A stretch of DNA of 19,930 nt, taken from contig DGFM01000015.1 of NCBI GenBank assembly GCA_002391675.1, positions 42,871 to 62,800 on the forward strand, written 5' to 3'. The notes under the pieces are model-generated. The model was not told the origin of the DNA, ran no database searches, and was given only the letters and a program-made list of their open reading frames with translations. This document shows, piece after piece, positions 6,901 to 13,059 of this stretch. Source of the DNA: Cloacimonetes bacterium UBA3900 (GTDB lineage Bacteria > Cloacimonadota > Cloacimonadia > Cloacimonadales > Cloacimonadaceae). The first letter of the stretch is position 1. Each line of letters starts with the position of its first letter. The position numbers and the translations under genes are program-made.

Positions 6901-7170
6901 GGGCTCAACCTCACCGTGGCGGATACCGTCATCCTCTTTGATCCCTGGTGGAATCCCATGGTGGAAAACCAGGCTATAGACCGCGCCCACCGCATCGGCC
7001 AAACCAATAAAGTGCAGGTGGTCAGGCTCATCTCCAAAGGCACGGTGGAGGAGAAGATCATCGCTCTGCAACAAAGCAAGCTTGCCATGTTTGAAAACAT
7101 CGTCTCCGGTGACAGACAGGTGCTCAGTTCGCTCAGCACCGAAGATATAAAGGCACTATTTGAATATTAA
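3982..7170 (+). CDS. SNF2-family DNA translocase with N-terminal SWIM-like zinc motif
   Basis: The 1062-residue cytoplasmic protein starts at ATG 3982, 3 bases after GAGGT. A cysteine-histidine cluster C76-x2-C79-x5-C85-x-H87 near the N-terminus resembles the SWIM zinc finger found on many bacterial SNF2 proteins, though the first pair is CxxC where SWIM has CxC. Residues of about 90-600 form the long linker region typical of bacterial SNF2-associated proteins. The motor follows: Walker A DEMGLGKT at about 632-639, a DEAQ box at about 727-730 (many relatives have DEAH), LSGTPMEN near 753, FILRRIKKEV, then the second RecA lobe with VFSQF, YLDGRT, SLKAGGTGLNL and QAIDRAHRIGQ. Members use ATP to move along duplex DNA and displace proteins such as RNA polymerase. 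The specific role is unknown. The M28 peptidase gene follows after 13 bases, so the two may be co-transcribed. Confidence 0.93.
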   Translation: MARLFSKDYHERSTSWYFNHAIIALEAGNLEFWHSVDEKGNYHIRFFPAEAVRGHFPDRLDVIFDPQKERVLEHDCPECGASEDCRHYLSVLRYAYQHLNTDDFDVPAVETLIRHDLRASENWSRQLREAKLDLDGLYDPKADKVRLYYNDFSLLNINQLINQLKKDPQKPHKDMDLYAQNRDALSLPKIQLLLWLSRNKAAQSTVNKFFSVDKVLLPQLLQYIAPCEDFVRIRESGDLLVFHSKPYPMSLRIERAGKSNFAVRPVIVEELSTYVVGFPLWLFFRNEVYRVHLPLADDVIAKLMQHNLIIAHKDLVYYRTVVHQELKKQGIYLDFDPDIDLPQIIDDDPKIRLELKRLDEMYLIEGRLKYPSGHSIPLFVTRFNCSLVRCDYDLDGLSGNAWFYLPPRVFSAVDKLLELFPDADRNRVQQYSQISFTGEDVLARLRDRVFAMGDEDWELIIADDLGHLFVQKVPLQVVIEARQGEQQDWFSYTVSYHYQDLSFTHEELKKFFKSEEEFLHTEDGRLIFISNPQVYEETQRLIERSEAHKDGVYSARLNELPYYQKLMRQNPAIRLMQDEWLNQLAIDLQRRHLGQPAVLPPNLQNILRGYQKAGVAWLQMLQHYGLNGILADEMGLGKTIQALSVLQGTPDGRISLLICPKTLLYNWVAEIEKFHTNIPHLVVEGDKLTREELLSQPNVKLLLISYSLVLNDLELLKDFDFYYIVLDEAQNIKNTSAQRTAAIKKLKSENRLALSGTPMENRLTELWSLFDFLMPGYLRSLKSFKDTYEKAEDQELAQQRLQRMVAPFILRRIKKEVLLELPDKQEQISWCKLGTVQEKAYLQVLENVKKQLFPAESSGAISYMHILSALTKLRQICNHPHLINPDIKPEPAASSKLEQLLHLLEESLAGEHKVLVFSQFVQMLTIIRRAIEDCGWEYCYLDGRTKNRMQVVNEFEHNPDKRIFLISLKAGGTGLNLTVADTVILFDPWWNPMVENQAIDRAHRIGQTNKVQVVRLISKGTVEEKIIALQQSKLAMFENIVSGDRQVLSSLSTEDIKALFEY

Positions 7171-7183
7171 AAGGAGCTGAACA

Positions 7184-8434
7184 ATGAAGCTTTATCCCAT
7201 GTTGAAATCCCTCGATTTTGAGAGGATGACCGCCACGGCCGGCGAAGAAAGAGGCATACAGGTGATAGCCGGTCACTTGAAGAAAATGGGCTTTGAGCCA
7301 AAAGTGGAAACCTTCGAATTTGAAGGCTTTGACCCCGGCACTGCCACCATCTCAGACGGCGAAAAGAGCTTTGAAGCCACGCCCTATGGACTCTGTCCGG
7401 ACGTCAGCGTCTCAGGTAAACTCATCTACCTCGAAAACCTCGACGCCATCAAATATAATCCCGGCGCCTACGATGATGCTATCGTGCTGTTTTATCATAG
7501 CGATAGCCGTCTCTACTCTCTGAGCAAACTGGCCAACGTAAAGGCCTTTATCGGCATTTCTGCTCCCTTCAAATCGGCGTATTCCTATTCTCACAGGCAA
7601 AACTTGCCCGCCGAAGAGAGCTTCCCCATAGCCATGATGCGCTATGACGACGCCGAGAAACTGATCAAGAAAGCCGGCAAAACCGTGAGCCTCACCATCA
7701 AACAAAAGGTGGAAAAGCGTATCGGACACAACATCGTGCTGGACATCGAGGGCAGCGGCAAAGATGACTCCCTCACCCTCCTGGTGGGCCATTACGACAC
7801 CGTGGCGCGCTCGCATGGCGCCTGCGACAACGCCGCCGGCAGCGTGTGCATGATCAAGGCGATAGAGCAATTCAAGAAAAAGCCGCCGCTGCGAGACCTG
7901 CGCGTGATCTGGTTTAGCGGTGAGGAATTGGGCCTGCTGGGCAGCTATGCCTACGTGAAACAGCACGAAGAAGAGCTGAAGAAACGCTGTAAGCTGGTGG
8001 TCAACGTAGACTTAGCAGGCGATCCCATCGGCCGCAACGTCCTGTTTTGCCTGGGCACCAAAGAGCTGAAAGGCTACGCCAGCGGCATCCTCAAAGAAGC
8101 GGGGCTGCTCTTCAGCGATAAACTCAGCCTCTATTCCAGCGACTGCATCCCCTTCAGCGTGCATGAGATACCATCACTCAACCTGGCTCGGGTGGGCGGA
8201 AAAGCACTCTATCACGGCCATACCGACCAGGACGTAGCCAAGCACTGCAGCGAACAGGGCCTCACAGACGTCTATCTCGCCACCAAAACTATACTCAGCA
8301 GAGTGCTGAATGCCGAGATGTATCCCGTGGCGGAAGGTATAGACGACTCCCTGCGTGAGAACCTGGAGAGATACCTCTGGCACTCCACCTTGGAAAAACC
8401 GGAGCTCAAGTGGACTGAGAAATACAAGAAATAG
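7184..8434 (+). CDS. M28-family zinc metallopeptidase (aminopeptidase-like), cytoplasmic
   Basis: The 416-residue protein starts at ATG 7184 after AAGGAG (7171-7176). The di-zinc ligands of M28 peptidases are present in order: His203 in GHYDTV, bridging Asp215 in GACDNAAG, the catalytic Glu247-Glu248 pair in FSGEELG, Asp276 in NVDLAG, and His346 in HGHTDQD. A segment of about 60-175 inserted before the metal-binding core is probably a lid or PA-like subdomain. No signal peptide is seen, whereas many M28 enzymes are exported, so an intracellular role in peptide breakdown is likely; this would suit an amino-acid-fermenting anaerobe, but that is inference. The gene lies 13 bases after the SNF2 gene and shares a converging hairpin with the efflux operon at its 3' end. 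Confidence 0.9.
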   Translation: MKLYPMLKSLDFERMTATAGEERGIQVIAGHLKKMGFEPKVETFEFEGFDPGTATISDGEKSFEATPYGLCPDVSVSGKLIYLENLDAIKYNPGAYDDAIVLFYHSDSRLYSLSKLANVKAFIGISAPFKSAYSYSHRQNLPAEESFPIAMMRYDDAEKLIKKAGKTVSLTIKQKVEKRIGHNIVLDIEGSGKDDSLTLLVGHYDTVARSHGACDNAAGSVCMIKAIEQFKKKPPLRDLRVIWFSGEELGLLGSYAYVKQHEEELKKRCKLVVNVDLAGDPIGRNVLFCLGTKELKGYASGILKEAGLLFSDKLSLYSSDCIPFSVHEIPSLNLARVGGKALYHGHTDQDVAKHCSEQGLTDVYLATKTILSRVLNAEMYPVAEGIDDSLRENLERYLWHSTLEKPELKWTEKYKK

Positions 8435-8444
8435 GCTGAGCCAA

Positions 8445-8480
8445 GCTTATATATCCGGGCTTCTTGGCCCTATATAAAGC
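8445..8480. terminator. Two-way hairpin between converging genes
   Basis: GCTTATATA (8445-8453) pairs with TATATAAAGC (8471-8480, one extra A), and GGGC (8457-8460) pairs with GCCC (8467-8470) around a TTCTTG loop. It sits 10 bases after the peptidase stop and 15 bases beyond the ATPase stop on the other strand, so it may end both transcripts. Neither side has a strong T-run. Confidence 0.5.
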
Positions 8481-8495
8481 CTGCAAGCAACACCC

Positions 8496-9164
8496 TTAGT
8501 CTTCCTGTACTATCCGTCCATCATGGAGGTTGATAATCCTCTGGGCATAGCTTGCGTATTTATCGTCATGCGTGACCATTACGATGGTCCTGCCTTCCGC
8601 ATTCAAGTCCTGAAAGATCCTCATCACCTGTTCTCCATTGAGAGAATCGAGGTTGCCGGTGGGCTCGTCTGCCAGGATCAGCATGGGATCGGTGATAATG
8701 CATCTGGCAACCGCAACCCGCTGCTGCTGTCCTCCCGACAGCTGGTAGGGATAGTGGTTCTTGCGGTTGGCAATCTCCAGCTTTTCCAACACCTTCTGAA
8801 TTTTGTCTTTCCTTTCAGACGCTGCCACTCCCGTGTATAGCAAGGGCAGCTCTATATTTTCATAGACCGATAAGGAGTCGATAAGATTGAACTTCTGAAA
8901 GACAAAGCCGATCGTGTTTCTCCTAAGGCGGTCACGCTCGCCAATGCTGAGGGACTCCGTCTTGTTGCCGTTCAACACATAACTCCCCTCTGTGGGCGTA
9001 TCCATCAGCCCCAGGATATGCAGCAGGGTAGATTTCCCACATCCCGAAGGCCCTTTGATGGCAACAAAAGAGCCCTTTTCGATGCTGAGATTCAGCCTGT
9101 CCAGGGCTGTGGTCTCGACTGTATCTGTGGTGTAAACTTTGCTTAGATCACTGATAGTTATCAT
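8496..9164 (-). CDS. ABC transporter ATPase, MacB/LolD type
   Basis: The 222-residue nucleotide-binding protein is complete: Walker A GPSGCGKST (38-46), Q-loop Gln90, signature LSGGQQQR (142-149), Walker B LILADE ending in Glu167, D-loop NLD, and H-loop His199 in VTHDD. The LADEPTGNLD run marks the MacB/LolD/FtsE branch. It should power the FtsX-like permease encoded just upstream. An upstream in-frame ATG at 9179 overlaps the permease stop, but the ribosome site AAGGAGG (9170-9176) lies inside those codons and is 5 bases before ATG 9164, so I chose 9164. It is the last gene of a three-gene operon that reads adaptor, permease, ATPase. The substrate is unknown. Confidence 0.93.
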   Translation of the reverse strand: MITISDLSKVYTTDTVETTALDRLNLSIEKGSFVAIKGPSGCGKSTLLHILGLMDTPTEGSYVLNGNKTESLSIGERDRLRRNTIGFVFQKFNLIDSLSVYENIELPLLYTGVAASERKDKIQKVLEKLEIANRKNHYPYQLSGGQQQRVAVARCIITDPMLILADEPTGNLDSLNGEQVMRIFQDLNAEGRTIVMVTHDDKYASYAQRIINLHDGRIVQED

Positions 9165-9169
9165 GATAT

Positions 9170-9176
9170 CCTCCTT
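9170..9176 (-). promoter_or_regulatory. Shine-Dalgarno site that fixes the ATPase start
   Basis: On the minus strand AAGGAGG lies 5 bases before ATG 9164 and within the first codons of the longer ORF starting at 9179. It also overlaps the stop codon region of the permease, which favours coupled translation. Confidence 0.75.
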
Positions 9177-11566
9177 CATTCAGATTGTAAGTATTGGATT
9201 GGATCGGTCTTCCAGGCCTTGCGGCTGTTCAGATACAAAGGCAGGAAAACCACGATAAACAGCACTATCACGGAAAGCGGCAACACCCACCAGGGATAGG
9301 CAACCGTGATAGCAAACCTGGCAAAAAACAGCCTGGAAAGATAGTAGGAACCGACAAAGCCGAGCACAGCTGCCACGCAAAACAGCCATATATAGCTCTT
9401 GAGCAGCAAGGCCAAGATGTGCTTGAATTCCGCACCACAGGCCTTTCTGATGGCAATGTCCTTCAACTGCCGGTAAAACTGTTGCGAGCTCACGGCGTAG
9501 ACGCCCATGATGCTCACCACGCAGATAATGATGGCAAACAGGATGGTAAGCGTCACATAGACTCTGTCCGGCTGGTAAAAAAGACTGAACTCCTCAGCCA
9601 CATCCAGCGAGCGGAATCCCAGTATTCCCTGGCTGCTGACGTCCTCAAACAGCTTATCGAGCTTGCTCCACACTTCGTACTTTTGCCCCGGTTGATAGCT
9701 TATCTGGAAATACTGAAGCTGCCCAGGATTGATCATATAGATCATGGGGATCATCTGGATATGTGCAGGGAAAAACCAGGCGTCATTCACCACCGCAGCG
9801 ATTTCGAAGAATCCACCTTCCTCGCCGCCCAATGGCCTGACCGTCTTGCCCAGGGGCGAATCGGCAGGGGAATAACGCTCCACAAAAGCCTGATTCACTA
9901 CTACCCCGTTCATCTTATCGGCGCTGGGCAGCGAGCCGCTCAATATCTGAACCTTGCGCTTGGCAAAGAAGTCTGCGCTGGCTCCAACCATATACGCCAT
10001 AATCTGTTGAGGGCCCTTTGCGCCTCCCATCTCCAGGTAGGCTTCAAAATATCCCGAATTCATATCCAACCTATCGGTGACGACGCTGTAATTCGTAGCA
10101 GATTCAAGCGTTACTCCCGGGATTGCCCTGATCCTCTCCCGCAAGGCATTGCTTTCATAAAACATGGGATGCTGGATTCCCTCCAACGTAACATACTTGT
10201 ATTGAAAGGTGTTATCTACTTCAAAGCCAAGATCACGATTCAGGATCGAAGAGTATCCCACACCGATCACACCGGCAAGGGAAATAAACAGGAAACCGAT
10301 GGCCAATTCGGCATACAATATGGCCTTGATCCCTATAGCCCGCTTCTTGTGACGCTCCTCCACCGTGCTTAACATCCCCCCTGAGAAGTGCCCCGCAGAG
10401 AGGAAGCCGGAGACAAAGACGACTGCCAGCATACCCAGGACAGCTAACAACGCCTGCCCAAGGGTGGGGTTAGTGTAAAAGCCCACCAGTTTATAGAACA
10501 CTTGCGCTACCAGCAGATACAAAACAACGCTCAGCACTATCGCAATCAGGAAATAGCTGATATACTCGGTCAGCAATTGTGAGAAGATATTCTGCCGCAG
10601 TGCGCCGACCGACCTCCTGACGGCAAATTCATCCCTGCGTTGCTGCCAGGACAGGGCTACGATGTTGATAAAATTGAAGATAGCCGCCAGCAGCATCAAT
10701 GCTCCGATCACCATCACGGCATTTACACTCATGAGATTCACGGTAGGCTCATCTTCTTCCAAATCGCCCATGAAGTGTATCTTGCGGATCGGATCAAGGC
10801 TGACAGTCTGCCTGCTACCCGGGTTGCTCAGCTCCGCATTGCCGGCCAACATCTTATTGATGGCTGCCTCGACCTTTGGAACGTCCCGGGGGTTGGGAAT
10901 TCTCACGCGGATATGCCCTGTAAGCAGGTAATCATCCGCTGCGGTAACACTGGTGAGCGAGCTGGGGATCAGGGTATAGATGTCGGATCGCAGATGCAGA
11001 TTCTGCGGCAAATCCTCAAATACACCTGAGATCACATAGCGGGGCCTGTCTCTGACCATTATCTGCTTGCCCACCGGATTCTCATCCCCAAAGTATTTCT
11101 GCGAAAAGCTCTTGCTGATGATCATGCTTGAATTGTCCACCAGCAGTGAATCCCTGTTCCCATAGACGATACGCATCTTATAATGCTGGGGCAGATTGGC
11201 GGTAACCTTGCACTCATCATTGATGGCGATTCTCTTGCCATCACATTTCAGGCTGATATCCAGGATGTTGTTGTGCATGATCACATGGTCTTTTATCTGC
11301 GGTAGCTCGTCTATGATCATACCGGCTGTCTGCAGATAAAACCCGCTTTCATGCACCTCGATACCTTCAAAAGAATGGCTCAACCTCAGCCGATACCATT
11401 CGCTTTGATTGGAAACTGATTTGTCGTGATTCCAGTAAAACAGGCAATAGGATAGAATCAGGGCACTTGCCACCAAGCTGAGCGACAGCCCGATAATGGC
11501 GATACCAAGGCTTACCCTGTTTTTCCTGAACGTTTTCAACGCAAAAAGAACGTTTTTAAACAGCAT
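9176..11566 (-). CDS. FtsX/MacB-type ABC permease, two-module
   Basis: The 796-residue inner-membrane protein is a tandem of two FtsX-like modules. The first has one membrane segment near residues 16-40, a periplasmic core domain to about 285 (containing a PVGKQIMV...YVISGVFEDLP stretch typical of MacB core domains), then three membrane segments. The second module repeats this: a membrane segment near 415-440, a periplasmic domain, and three final segments, giving about eight in all. This long two-module layout is common in Bacteroidota-type ABC permeases. Such proteins do not move substrates through the membrane directly; they drive export by mechanotransmission in the periplasm. AAGGAGAG precedes the ATG, which lies 10 bases after the stop of the adaptor gene. 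Cargo could be a lipid, peptide or drug. Confidence 0.92.
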   Translation of the reverse strand: MLFKNVLFALKTFRKNRVSLGIAIIGLSLSLVASALILSYCLFYWNHDKSVSNQSEWYRLRLSHSFEGIEVHESGFYLQTAGMIIDELPQIKDHVIMHNNILDISLKCDGKRIAINDECKVTANLPQHYKMRIVYGNRDSLLVDNSSMIISKSFSQKYFGDENPVGKQIMVRDRPRYVISGVFEDLPQNLHLRSDIYTLIPSSLTSVTAADDYLLTGHIRVRIPNPRDVPKVEAAINKMLAGNAELSNPGSRQTVSLDPIRKIHFMGDLEEDEPTVNLMSVNAVMVIGALMLLAAIFNFINIVALSWQQRRDEFAVRRSVGALRQNIFSQLLTEYISYFLIAIVLSVVLYLLVAQVFYKLVGFYTNPTLGQALLAVLGMLAVVFVSGFLSAGHFSGGMLSTVEERHKKRAIGIKAILYAELAIGFLFISLAGVIGVGYSSILNRDLGFEVDNTFQYKYVTLEGIQHPMFYESNALRERIRAIPGVTLESATNYSVVTDRLDMNSGYFEAYLEMGGAKGPQQIMAYMVGASADFFAKRKVQILSGSLPSADKMNGVVVNQAFVERYSPADSPLGKTVRPLGGEEGGFFEIAAVVNDAWFFPAHIQMIPMIYMINPGQLQYFQISYQPGQKYEVWSKLDKLFEDVSSQGILGFRSLDVAEEFSLFYQPDRVYVTLTILFAIIICVVSIMGVYAVSSQQFYRQLKDIAIRKACGAEFKHILALLLKSYIWLFCVAAVLGFVGSYYLSRLFFARFAITVAYPWWVLPLSVIVLFIVVFLPLYLNSRKAWKTDPIQYLQSE

Positions 11567-11576
11567 AGTTCTCTCC

Positions 11577-12827
11577 TTATTTGATGATAATGTAGTCTTT
11601 CTTGAGCCAATCCTTGTATGATGAAACGATCACCCTCTCGCCCGCTTTCAGGCCGGATAAAACCTCGATATCGCGGATGTTTTTAAAACCAAAGGTGACC
11701 TCCCTTCTACTCGCTTTTTTGCCGGATTTGTCCAAGACAAAAACCCAGCGCTCTCCACTATCCACAAGATACTGACCCTGTGGTAAGATGAGCGCATCCT
11801 CACGCTTATCAGAAAGCAGCTCCACCGAGACAAACTGCCCCGACCTGTAGCTTTTGGGGATCTCACCCATCAGATTCACCTGGATGTAATCGCCCGTGAG
11901 CTTGGGGTTTATCCTGTCCACCCTCAGTGAAACCTCCTCCTCGCCCGCATAAAAACGGGCTTCCTGCCCAACATTGAGCCTGGGCAGATAAAACTGGCTC
12001 ACCTGCGCCTGGATATAGAAATCCGAAGTGGCCTCGAGGGATGCAATCGTCGTTCCCGTGGAGACTATCTGCCCCTGATTGACGCTCAGCTCGGTGATAA
12101 CCCCATTGATCGGTGCTTTTACTTCGAGATCGTTCAACTGCGACCTGACCTGGTCCAAGCCCAGACGGATGGTATTGATGGACTGACGCAACTGCTTGAT
12201 ATGCTGATCTCTAAACAGCGAGTCAGACACAGCCTCTTCCACCCTGGCACGATAGCTGAAGCTTGCCAGCTCGTATTCCTCTTTGGAGCTAAGGTATTCC
12301 TCCTGGGAGATATGTTCATTCTGCCAGAGCAGTCGATTGGCGTTGTAGGCACGCTCCGCCCGATTCAACCTCTTCTTCGCTTCTTCTATCTGAAGCTGCT
12401 TTGTCAAACGATTCTGATTGCCGGCAATGATCGCATTGTTCAGATTGCTGGTTTGCTCGGTGATGGCCGTCTCCTGCGAAAGGACATTCAGCCTCAGATC
12501 ATCATTGCTGAGCTTGAGGATTACATCGCCTGCAGAAACGCTATCGCCCACCGCATGATACAGCATTTCCACTTTGCCACCCACGGAGGCTTCGATCTGA
12601 TACACGTGCACGGGAACCACCTTCCCCTCAGCCTTGAAGCTCCCTTCCATGACGCCGTGCTCCACAGCGCAGATCTGGATGTCTTCGAGCCTGACCTTGG
12701 CCCTTTTGATCGAACGTAATACACAAAACCTGATAGATAAAAGCACTAAAAGGATGGCAGCAAGGATAACGCCATACCTTGCTATCTTCTTTCCCGTCGG
12801 GTGCTTTCTCTCGATAACTCTATCCAT
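11577..12827 (-). CDS. Periplasmic adaptor (HlyD/MacA-type membrane fusion protein)
   Basis: The 416-residue protein begins MDRVIERK with one membrane anchor at about 19-40. It continues with the first lipoyl half-motif (GKVEMLYHAVGDSVSAGDVILKL, given here only as the region near 88-110). A coiled-coil hairpin of about 115-225, rich in Glu, Gln, Arg and Leu, follows. Then comes the second lipoyl half (APINGVITELSV near 238-250, then GQIVSTGTTI), and a beta-barrel and membrane-proximal domain ending in GLKAGERVIV. Proteins of this kind link an inner-membrane transporter to an outer-membrane channel of the TolC family. The permease and ATPase genes follow, which fits a MacAB-like tripartite system, but no TolC-like gene is in the window. 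AAGGAG precedes the ATG, and the leader is long (over 100 bases). Confidence 0.92.
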   Translation of the reverse strand: MDRVIERKHPTGKKIARYGVILAAILLVLLSIRFCVLRSIKRAKVRLEDIQICAVEHGVMEGSFKAEGKVVPVHVYQIEASVGGKVEMLYHAVGDSVSAGDVILKLSNDDLRLNVLSQETAITEQTSNLNNAIIAGNQNRLTKQLQIEEAKKRLNRAERAYNANRLLWQNEHISQEEYLSSKEEYELASFSYRARVEEAVSDSLFRDQHIKQLRQSINTIRLGLDQVRSQLNDLEVKAPINGVITELSVNQGQIVSTGTTIASLEATSDFYIQAQVSQFYLPRLNVGQEARFYAGEEEVSLRVDRINPKLTGDYIQVNLMGEIPKSYRSGQFVSVELLSDKREDALILPQGQYLVDSGERWVFVLDKSGKKASRREVTFGFKNIRDIEVLSGLKAGERVIVSSYKDWLKKDYIIIK

Positions 12828-12865
12828 CTTTACTCCTTACAGTATGCTACGTCTACCAAGCCGGG

Positions 12866-12898
12866 GTAAACACAGATTCGGACTGTGTATTTGTTTAC
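12866..12898 (-). promoter_or_regulatory. Leader hairpin upstream of the adaptor gene
   Basis: GTAAA/TTTAC outer arms and CACAG/CTGTG inner arms, with a 6-base bulge on one side, form a hairpin in the untranslated leader of the efflux operon, about 40 bases before the start codon. No T-run follows on the minus strand. Its role is unknown. Confidence 0.35.
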
Positions 12899-12954
12899 AG
12901 CATATATTGTTCCACTTAATCCATTATTTTTGTTTGGCCAAATGGCCTGAAGCC

Positions 12955-12983
12955 ACAATCCTACTTATGGCTTTATTTGTCAA
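12955..12983 (-). promoter_or_regulatory. Candidate promoter of the efflux operon
   Basis: On the minus strand TTGACA (12983-12978) is a perfect -35. The hexamer 17 bases on, GATTGT (12960-12955), matches the -10 consensus at only three positions, so the site may need an activator. A run of nine G's (12992-13000 on the + strand) lies 8 bases upstream of the -35. Confidence 0.4.
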
Positions 12984-13006
12984 GCTTTTTCGGGGGGGGG
13001 TAATAT

Positions 13007-13030
13007 TGCTACAGTAAACCACTGGTAGCA
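13007..13030. terminator. Hairpin after the radical-SAM gene
   Basis: TGCTACAGT pairs with ACTGGTAGCA (one bulged G) around a short loop, 30 bases beyond the stop of the minus-strand radical-SAM gene. No T-run follows, so termination here is uncertain. Confidence 0.3.
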
Positions 13031-13059
13031 GGCTACTTTGGCAGCTCCGACTAACAACC

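Noticed and set aside
5275..7074. Long (599-codon) minus-strand ORF inside the SNF2 gene
   Set aside because: It is antisense to clear helicase motifs and has the composition of a reverse-complement shadow; no domain is visible in it.
9194..10372. 392-codon + strand ORF inside the permease gene
   Set aside because: It is opposite a well-supported permease, has no recognisable domain, and is rich in His and Gln, as shadows of membrane-protein genes often are.
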